Below, piece after piece: positions 56,646 to 64,000 of a stretch of DNA of 64,000 bases. Origin of the DNA: Hirundichthys speculiger (taxonomy: Eukaryota; Chordata; Actinopteri; Beloniformes; Exocoetidae); NCBI GenBank assembly GCA_018398805.1, contig JAGFBZ010002342.1:52501-116500 (forward strand), written 5' to 3'. Both the position numbers and the translations under genes were made by a program. Position 1 is the first letter of the stretch; each line of letters starts with the position of its first letter. The notes beneath the pieces were generated by a model, which saw only the letters and a list, made by a program, of their open reading frames with translations, did not search any database and was not told where the DNA came from.

Positions 56646-56940
56646 TATTAATTTTCTGCTTCTTAATTTAGATAAAATGGAAGTAATTGTAATTGGTCCC
56701 AAGGTACCTCTGAGAGGCACTTTTGAGCTGTGCAGTTACATCAGATCACATTTCCTTAGCCTCTGGATGCGTTGTTAATTGTTGTTAAATGTTGTCATTT
56801 TTTTATTGACTTGTCTTTTAACTCTCATATAAAACACGTCACAAAAGTAGCTTTCTTTTGTTTGTGTAACATGATGTAATTACAGAAAAATAGGAAGTAA
56901 TTAACATAATCATTCAGTCTAATTAATAAATCAATTAAAT

Positions 56941-56966
56941 AAGTGTGTGTGTGTGTCTGTGTGTGT

Positions 56967-57055
<89 letters not shown>

Positions 57056-57057
57056 TA
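56941..57057. repeat. Compound (TG)n/(CA)n/(TA)n microsatellite
   Basis: TG units, then CA, then about 35 TA units. The open frame on its minus strand is an artefact. Confidence 0.95.
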
Positions 57058-58195
57058 TAAGGCTGATTAAAATTTTTAATCGCGATTGATCGCACGATTT
57101 CCCTGATTAATCACGATTAATCACATTGTATACGGAAATTCAAATAGGGAATTCAAAAGTAGTGTAAAGGTCACTTTTATTTAAATGTTCTGCTGCCATA
57201 TGAACTAAAGTGCCATAACATTTGTTGTTCAAACACTTTTAACATCAGCACTTGTCAGTAACACATTATTTAGTTGTAAATCTTATCTTAAAAAATGTCA
57301 AATAAAATAAAGCTTATTGCCACTGCCAGGGCATTAATGTCCTGTTTTTTTTATTATTTTTAATGAAAAATAAAAAAAAAAGCCTACCAACAAAATCCTA
57401 AATATCTAGAGGGCACAATCAGAACAATTAAAACAGGTAATTTCTGAGATAAAACAGCAGAAACTTTTAACGGGGAGTTCAACTTGTCAGTTGTTATAAA
57501 TAACCTTGTTTCTGTTGAATCCTCCGTCTGGGAGAACTTTAAAATGAAAATGTCCATGTTAAAGTTCTGTTACTTTACCAATCTGTAATTATCTGTGAAT
57601 CATGTGTTTTTTTTTCCATTTTTAATTGTCAATCAAAAATTTAAAAAATTAAAAAGTGACTTTTTTTCCGTTTTATAATCTAACACAAAAAAACAAAACA
57701 AAATGCCTGTTTTTTTATATTTCAATTTTAGCAAACAGGCCACGGGACTGAATATGTTTTTAATATTTTATTGTCTGGTTTACGTGACCCATAAATTGCT
57801 TTGTTTTATAATCAAGGAATAGACTTTCTGTTGTCATTACACATCTGTGCCACTAGATGGAGCCGCACTGCAGTAACCAGCTAGAGAACAGCAGGACAGT
57901 GAACACATGGGTCAAACACGATGATAAATGGAAGAATGCCACGATCTTCTTAAACAAAGGGGTTTGAAAGTTTTTTTTCAGACAGAATTGTTAATATTTC
58001 TACCTGAGTTGCTACCTGAACTGTAAAGTACACTGATTTTTACCGTCTCCATGCCTGTTTCAGCTTTGCCGCATGTTTACCTGCCAATTATTTTCCGGTT
58101 CGGCAGCAGGCAGTAAGAGACTTTTCAAAACAAAAGCATGTTAACATCATGCGTTAACACGTGATAAAATAAATGTAATACAAGTAATACGATGA
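57058..58195. mobile_element. Probable hAT-like element remnant
   Basis: The left TTTTTAATCGCGATTGATCG with CGATTAATCAC motifs and the right ATGTTAACATCATGCGTTAA then CACGTGATAA resemble a fish hAT family with TTAATCGCGTTAA-type ends. The left border is obscured by the microsatellite. Interior non-coding. Confidence 0.5.
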
Positions 58196-58199
58196 TGCG

Positions 58200-58275
58200 T
58201 AATCGAGAGGTAGAGCCGTTTGTGCACGTCCACATGTGACCAGGTGGATGCGGGTTTAGGGTAGCGGGTATATTA
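58200..58275 (-). mobile_element. Element 'GATTGTAC', 3' end fragment
   Basis: The reverse complement reads TACCCGCTACCCTAAACCCG, then GTCACATGTGGACGTGCACA and CTCTACCTCTCGATTACG, matching the end of copy III. It shows TACCCGCTACCC units next to the 3' body. Confidence 0.7.
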
Positions 58276-58282
58276 CATATAT

Positions 58283-58285
<3 letters not shown>

Positions 58286-58342
<57 letters not shown>
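58286..58342. repeat. (TA)n microsatellite
   Basis: About 27 TA units. Confidence 0.95.
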
Positions 58343-58345
<3 letters not shown>

Positions 58346-58589
58346 CCATCAGAGTGACAGCATCCCAACAGCAATTAGATACAGACCTTCTAGAAACAAT
58401 CCATTATCATTTGATCCTCCTTGTTTTTCCAGTTAAAACATTTCCGAGTGTGTGGATGGTCAGTATACTTTTACTTAAAGCCGTTCCTTTAGTTAGACTT
58501 GTTTTTGGCTGCTGACATAACATCACATGCAAATTACCTGCCGGAAATGATTTCAACTGAAATGATTTCAACTGAAATTTTCTCTCACA

Positions 58590-60870
58590 CATACAACTGA
58601 AATTTCCAGTTATATATATGAGAGGATTTCACATGTATGTATGAGAGGATTTCACATATATGTATGAGGATTTCCACTTGTGTGTATGAGAGGATTCCCA
58701 GTTGTATATATGAGAGGATTCCCAGTTGTATGTATGAGAGGATTCCCAGTTGTATATATGAGAGGATTTCCAGTTGTTTTATATGAGAGGATTTCCAATT
58801 GTATATATGAGAGGATTTCCAGTTGTTTTATATGAGAGGATTTCCAATTGTATATATGAGAGGATTTCCAATTGTATATATGAGAGGATTCCCAGTTGTA
58901 TGTATGAGAGGATTCCCAGTTATATGTATGAGAGGATTTCCAGTTGTATATACGAGAGGATTTACAGTTGTATATACGAGAGGATTTCCAATTGTATATA
59001 TGAGAGGGTTCCCAGTTGTATGTATGAGAGGATTTCCAGTTGTATGTATGAGAGGATTTCCAGTTGTATGTATGAGAGGATTTCCAGTTGTCTATATATG
59101 AGGATTTCCAGTTGTCTATACGAGAGGATTTACAGTTGTATATATGAGAGGATTTCCAGTTGTATATACGAAAGGATTTCCAGTTGTATATATGAGAGGA
59201 TTCCCAGTTGTATATATGAGAGGATTTCCAGTTGTATATATGAGAGGATTTCCAGTTGTATATACGAAAGGATTTCCAGTTGTATATATGAGAGGATTCC
59301 CAGTTGTATATATGAGAGGATTCCCAGTTGTATATATGAGAGGATTCCCAGTTGTATATATGAGAGGATTTCCAGTTGTATATAGGAGAAGATTCCCAGT
59401 TGTATATATGAGAGGATTCCCAGTTGTATATATGAGAGGATTCCCAGTTGTATATATGAGATGATTCCCAGTTGTATATATGAGATGATTCCCAGTTGTA
59501 TGTATGAGAGGATTTCCAGTTGTATGTATGAGAGGATTTCCAGTTGTCTATACGAGAGGATTTCCAGTTGTCTATACGAGAGGATTTCCAGTTGTCTATA
59601 CGAGAGGATTCCCAGTTGTATATATGAGAGGATTCCAGTTGTATATAGTTTCCCAGTTGTAGAGGATTTCCAGTTGTATATGAGGGATTTCCAGTTGTAT
59701 ATACGAGAGGATTCCCAGTTGTATATGAGAGGATTTCCAGTTGTATGTATGAGAGGATTTCCAGTTGTATATACGAGAGGATTTCCAGTTGTATATATGA
59801 GAGGATTTCCAGTTGTATATACGATGGATTCCCAGAGATTTCCAGTATTATGAGAGGATTTCCAGTTGTATATGTAGTTGTATATACGAGGATTTCCAGT
59901 TGTATGTATGAGAGGATTTCCAGTTGTATGTATGAGAGGATTTCCAGTTGTATTATGTTTCCATATACGAGAGGATTTCCAGTTGTATATATGAGAGGAT
60001 TTCCAGTTGTATGTATGAGAGGATTTCCAGTTGTATGTATGAGAGGATTTCCAGTTGTATATACGAGAGGATTTCCAGTTGTATATACGAGAGGATTTCC
60101 AGTTGTATGTATGAGAGGATTTCCAGTTGTATATATGAGAGGATTCCCAGTTATATGTATGAGAGGATTCCCAGTTGTATATATGAAATGATTTCCAGTT
60201 GTATATTCGAGAGGATTTCCAGTTGTATATACGAGAGGATTTCCAGTTGTATATACGAGAGGATTCCCAGTTGTATATATGGAAGGATTTCCAGTTGTAT
60301 GTATGAAAGGATTTCCAGTTGTATGTATGAAAGGATTTCCAGTTGTATATATGAGAGGATTTCCAGTTGTATGTATGAGAGGATTTCCAGTTGTATATAC
60401 GAGAGGATTTCCAGTTGTATATATGAGAGGATTTCCAGTTGTATATATGAGAGGATTTCCAGTTGTATATATGAGAGGATTTCCAGTTGTATATACGAGA
60501 GGATTTCCAGTTGTATGTATGAGAGGATTTCCAGTTGTATATATGAGAGGATTCCCAGTTGTATATACGAGAGGATTCCCAGTTGTATATATGAGAGGAT
60601 TCCCAGTTGTATATACGAGAGGATTTCCAGTTGTATATACGAGAGGATTTCCAGTTGTATGTATGAGAGGATTTCCAGTTGTATATATGAGGATTTCCAG
60701 TTGTATATATGAGAGGATTTCCAGTTGTATATACGAGAGGATTTCCAGTTGTATATACTAGAGGATTTCCAGTTGAATATATGAGAGGATTTCACATGTA
60801 TGTGTATAAGATTTCAATAGTATGTGTGTAAGACTTTACCTGTGTGTGTGTAAGGTTTTCAGGGTCATAT
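58590..60870. repeat. Minisatellite array B, 24-bp unit, about 90 copies
   Basis: The unit contains GAGAGGATTTCCAGTTGTAT followed by ATATAT, GTAT or ATAC variants. A 24-bp period keeps frames open, producing repeated YERISSCI or MRGFPVVY on the plus strand and YIQLEILS on the minus strand; these are not genes. Both edges change to GAGAGGATTTCACATGTATG, and the right edge (60795-60870) decays to GTGTGTGTAAGGTTTTCAG. Broken units cluster at 59630-59960. Confidence 0.97.
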
Positions 60871-61149
60871 GTGAGAGTTCAGTTTCATACGTGTGTGATT
60901 GCTAATTCAGAATAATGTCCCTCACAGCACCTCATACTAATTCAACAGTCCTTAGGAAGAAGTGTTATGTAAAAAGTCCCTGTCACACCTAATGTACTAC
61001 CAATAAAAGCTATAAGTAAAGCACACACTTGGCAGCATCACAAATATACAATATTAATGGCAGTGGTTAGGACTGGGATCCATTCATGTGGGGGAAGGGG
61101 TCAAAGGGGTATTAGGACAGCACAAGTTTATGGTGGTGGGGGGTAAGGA
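60871..61149. other. fbxw4 intron, nothing recognised
   Basis: Unique sequence. Confidence 0.5.
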
Positions 61150-61700
61150 CATCTAAGTAAGGCATTGAGGCAGCTGTCAGGCCCGTTCGGCAGAGTGGCC
61201 CGTTGGCAGGCCTCTGTAATTAGTGTTGGGTAAACTCATTTAAGGCCCAAATGGGTCGGGCAGGGCCACGGCCAGTATGTGCTGTGAGTGACCTCTGACC
61301 TCGCTGACACGGGTTACGGTCACACTCACTATCTGGACCCTATTACTCTCTATTACTCACATTACTCACCCCTCAATGGGCTAACGCACTGCCAGAGGGA
61401 GGCGATGGGACGTCCATTCAATAAGAGTCTCCCCCCACACTTTTTATACCTCCCTCACCCCTCTGAAGTGCCAGCCAGCCTGATCTGGGGTTGATGTTTG
61501 CACTGATATTATAGCTGCTAAGGTCAGAGCTTCTCTCGCCTAATGTGGGGCAGGCTTCCCTCCCAAAACACACATGCACAGACGCACACAAACACAGAAT
61601 TACATCTCTGAGCAAACAGCCATTCTCCTCTATCCCATCAACGCCTTCCCACTCACCCCACCTCAAATCATTAGGAGCATGCTGGGACTCTGTTGCCGTT
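61150..61700. promoter_or_regulatory. Candidate conserved non-coding element
   Basis: The longest unique, balanced-composition block in the fbxw4 intron. Contains GGCCTCTGTAATTAGTGTTG, AACTCATTTAAGGCCCAAAT, GTGACCTCTGACCTCGCTGA and CAGCCAGCCTGATCTGGGGT. The TAATTAG core and TGACCTCTGACCT (nuclear-receptor-like direct repeat) are visible. No alignment could be made. Confidence 0.38.
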
Positions 61701-62056
61701 TGGGTAACCTCATCATCGGGCCATATTATCTAAGGGCCTGTGTGGCAGGATAACACAACTTAAGAGAGTCCTCAGTGACGACCCCCAGACACACGAACAC
61801 AACACAAACAAACACAAATCCACTACAAAACAACAGCATTCATACAAAACAAATGAATCAAATAAACTGGTACCAGCAAAATACCCTGCTGGGAATTAAA
61901 TCCATCTAAGGACTGTAAGGCTGGACTGTTCTCAAATCCCAGCTTAATGCACTGCAACAACTTCTACTATTATGAGAAGCCAAAGGCCAATTCATCTAAA
62001 TACAAAGACCCACACAAAACACTCAATTGCCAATCTTGCCAAAAAATCTGCATTGC

Positions 62057-63340
62057 TTTGTAGCTTGGTGGTTTGTGCGCTCATCTACAGAGGCTATAGT
62101 TCGCCTGCAGTTGTTGCTAGGGATGTTCCTGGCGACTAATTTCCCTGTCGACTAAACGAAAATTTTAATTAAGACTAGTCGACTAGTCTAAAAAAAAGGA
62201 AAACACTCAGAAAACAGTAAAAATTTAGCACAATTTTTTGAAACATCGAAACAGAATTAGAAACATTGTCCCAAAAAATATTGTGTGTAACAAGAGTTCT
62301 TTAAGCCTTTAATAACAATGTTCAACAACCATGTCGGATTTTAAATGCCGCTGAAGTACGAGACACTTTGCACCGTGCAGTACGAATGAATGTGAACATG
62401 AAGGCAACTCAGTCAAACGTTAACCACCAAAATAAATAAATTACCTCTGATACATTGAATCTTGCAGATTATCTGACAAAAATTATTGCTTTAATTCACT
62501 TTCAAGTTAATAAAACATCTAAATTATAATTGTATTTCAACCGAAACGAGCAGCATTTTGCGCCGTGCAGTATGAATATAAACCCTGCACATCCGAAAAA
62601 AACTCACTTAAAGTTAACAAATAATGTAACATCTAAAAAAGATAAATTGCTGCTGAATTATTAAGCTCTATGCGCAGTTCAATATGAGTGTAAAATTAAA
62701 CAAACATCTAAAATCTCTCAGACCGGACGGGAGAACACGTCTCCGGGTAAACAATGTCAAATCGGCCTGAGTGTGGCTAGCACCGCTAGCATCAGCACCG
62801 CTAGCATCAGCACCGCTAGCATCAGCACCGCTAGCATCAGCAGCCGTCGTCTCGTGCAGATTAACATCCAAATGCTTGAGTTGAATGTGGTTGCTCATTG
62901 CTCCAGTCGAGTGATTGTATGCTAGTTGTTTCTGACACAGTCTACATACTACCTTGTTTTCATTTTCTAGATTAAAGTACCGCCAAACCGCGCTGGTTTT
63001 GCGAGACTATCTTCCCTCCGTGCCGTTTTAAAACTCCAGTCTACTCGAGCATTTCCGAGGGGAGGGGGGGCTGCTGTCTGACGGCTCTGTAGCTCCGACT
63101 AGTGGCGGGCGGCTGTATGACAGTTAAGCGGCCTTGTACATGAATAAAACACAAATTGGTTTAAACGACTAATATTTCTGGTGCCGACTAGAAAGTGGGC
63201 GGACGTTTAATCGGTTAGACGACTAATCGCGCGCATCCCTAGTTGTTGCAGGTTCGACTCCTGGCTTGTGACCCTTTGCTGCATGTCTTCTGTCTCCACT
63301 GTAAATAAAGGCCACGAGAGCCATAAAATAAAATAAAAAA
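62057..63340 (+). mobile_element. tRNA-derived SINE split by a hAT element
   Basis: A-box TAGCTTGGTGG at 62061-62071, then GCCTGCAGTTGTTGC before the insertion. After it comes GTTGTTGCAGGTTCGACTCC with B-box GGTTCGACTCC at 63251-63261, and a tail GTAAATAAAGGCCACGAGAG with A-rich end. The internal RNA polymerase III promoter is split by 1.1 kb. Confidence 0.85.
62110..63249 (-). mobile_element. hAT element with BED zinc-finger remnant, copy 2 (1124 bp)
   Basis: The 8-bp duplication GTTGTTGC is at 62110-62117 and 63242-63249. Ends are TAGGGATGTTCCTGGCGAC and CGCGCATCCCTA. The minus strand retains the BED finger (SAVWRYFNLENENKVVCRLC, then SNHIQLKHLDV). Four copies of the 15-bp coding repeat GCTAGCATCAGCACC follow, giving ADASGADASG on the minus strand. 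The catalytic domain is missing. Shares its right 530 bp and both ends with copy 1 at 24637-25350. Confidence 0.92.
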
Positions 63341-63383
63341 CTTTTTAAAAATACTTTCATTATTTCCTAATGTTATTTTATTG

Positions 63384-64000
63384 ACCTTTTCGGGCCAGCC
63401 CCCCGGAAGTACCCCGTCCGCCATTGCTGGGTTGTGCTACAGAGCGACACTTTCACCGGCTCGCAGATTAACCAGTGTTTTTCTCTTTCTACAAATATAT
63501 ATTTTTATAATGTTGAGTCGGTCGAGTGGGAATACATGTTCCGTCATAAACTGTCCCAACAATGGCGTGAAAATTCAACAATGGAAGAAGAAAGTATGTG
63601 AAATACACAAGCCTTTACTGCACGAAGACTGCCTTGTTTGCAGAACAAGAAGTTAGGAAGACGTGGGTGAAAAATATCAACAGAAAGGACTTTGTTCCAA
63701 ATGAATACAGCCGGGTGAGTTTTCGTTAACATTCAATCTCGTACTACTCATAGTCTCGCTGAGAGTCCCGGACGATTCTGGCCGAAAGAACAGCAGTATG
63801 AGGCTACTGTAGCCCTCGGCGCTAGCACAAGCCTATAAATCAATGAATGAATGAATTATGAGAATGATAAAATAAATTAAATTAACACATAGTCTAATTT
63901 ACCGCTAGCGTTAATGTTACAGTAGCATAATCTTTATGGCTTGTTGACGTAAGTTATAGCCAGCGTTGCATTTTTCACGTATTCCCACAGTTTTTAGTGT
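63384..64000 (+). mobile_element. THAP-exon TIR element, copy 2, cut by window edge
   Basis: Starts ACCTTTTCGGGCCAGCCCCC and follows copy 1 (8795-9649) base for base apart from scattered changes. Here the N-terminal THAP-like frame is open: [19 protein letters not shown] then [16 protein letters not shown], before a stop. The frame for [19 protein letters not shown] follows, then GTGAGT at about 63714. The right end lies outside the window. Confidence 0.82.

Noticed and set aside
58774..60795. Several open frames of 100-254 codons on both strands
   Set aside because: All are the 24-bp minisatellite; a period divisible by three leaves frames open automatically.
62061..63261. A functional tRNA gene
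   Set aside because: A and B boxes belong to a SINE with an A-rich tail and are split by a hAT insertion; no cloverleaf can form.
50586..64000. Further upstream fbxw4 exons
   Set aside because: I looked for reverse-complement coding of the preceding EDRVWSIA and earlier WD or F-box segments and saw none; they are probably outside the window.

Overview
The window reads as a ray-finned (teleost) fish chromosome. Two vertebrate genes are recognisable only as short exons with GT/AG borders. The rest is introns and spacer filled with fish-type transposable elements (hAT and other TIR elements, Tc1, Harbinger, RTE/Rex3-like and L2-like LINEs, tRNA-derived SINEs) and long tandem arrays. There are no operons, CRISPR arrays, rRNA genes or intact tRNA genes. 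Almost every long open frame is a by-product of a tandem array.

Region 1 (1-14 kb, plus strand) is the 3' end of a Piezo channel gene, closest to piezo1. Eight exons encode the outer pore helix, the extracellular cap, the inner pore helix and the C-terminal domain, ending at a stop at 13977-13979. Its introns hold a 1-kb minisatellite, two arrays of a telomere-like C-rich heptamer, a LINE carrying nested insertions, and several TIR elements. Region 2 (14-22 kb) is the convergent spacer, with a palindromic 25-bp array just after the piezo stop, a 1.1-kb hAT element and LINE scraps.

Region 3 (22-64 kb, minus strand) is the 3' part of fbxw4, an F-box/WD40 substrate adaptor. Four exons cover the last WD repeats; the F-box and earlier WD exons lie beyond the right edge, so about 40 kb here is fbxw4 intron. 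It contains large arrays of 19-, 24-, 29-, 46- and 53-bp units, degraded LINEs and transposases, and several unique, balanced-composition stretches. In vertebrates fbxw4 introns are known to hold enhancers of the neighbouring fgf8 gene, so those stretches are reasonable conserved-element candidates; this is inference only.

The main non-routine signals are: (a) tandem arrays that grew inside transposable elements, with an unexpanded copy present for one family; (b) an 855-bp THAP-domain element with a 6-bp target duplication nested inside another element, with a related empty site in the same window; (c) two minisatellites at opposite ends of the window, on opposite strands, that look like one family; (d) a two-residue insertion at the cap/inner-helix junction of the Piezo pore. 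I found no evidence for a wholly new enzymatic or defence system.
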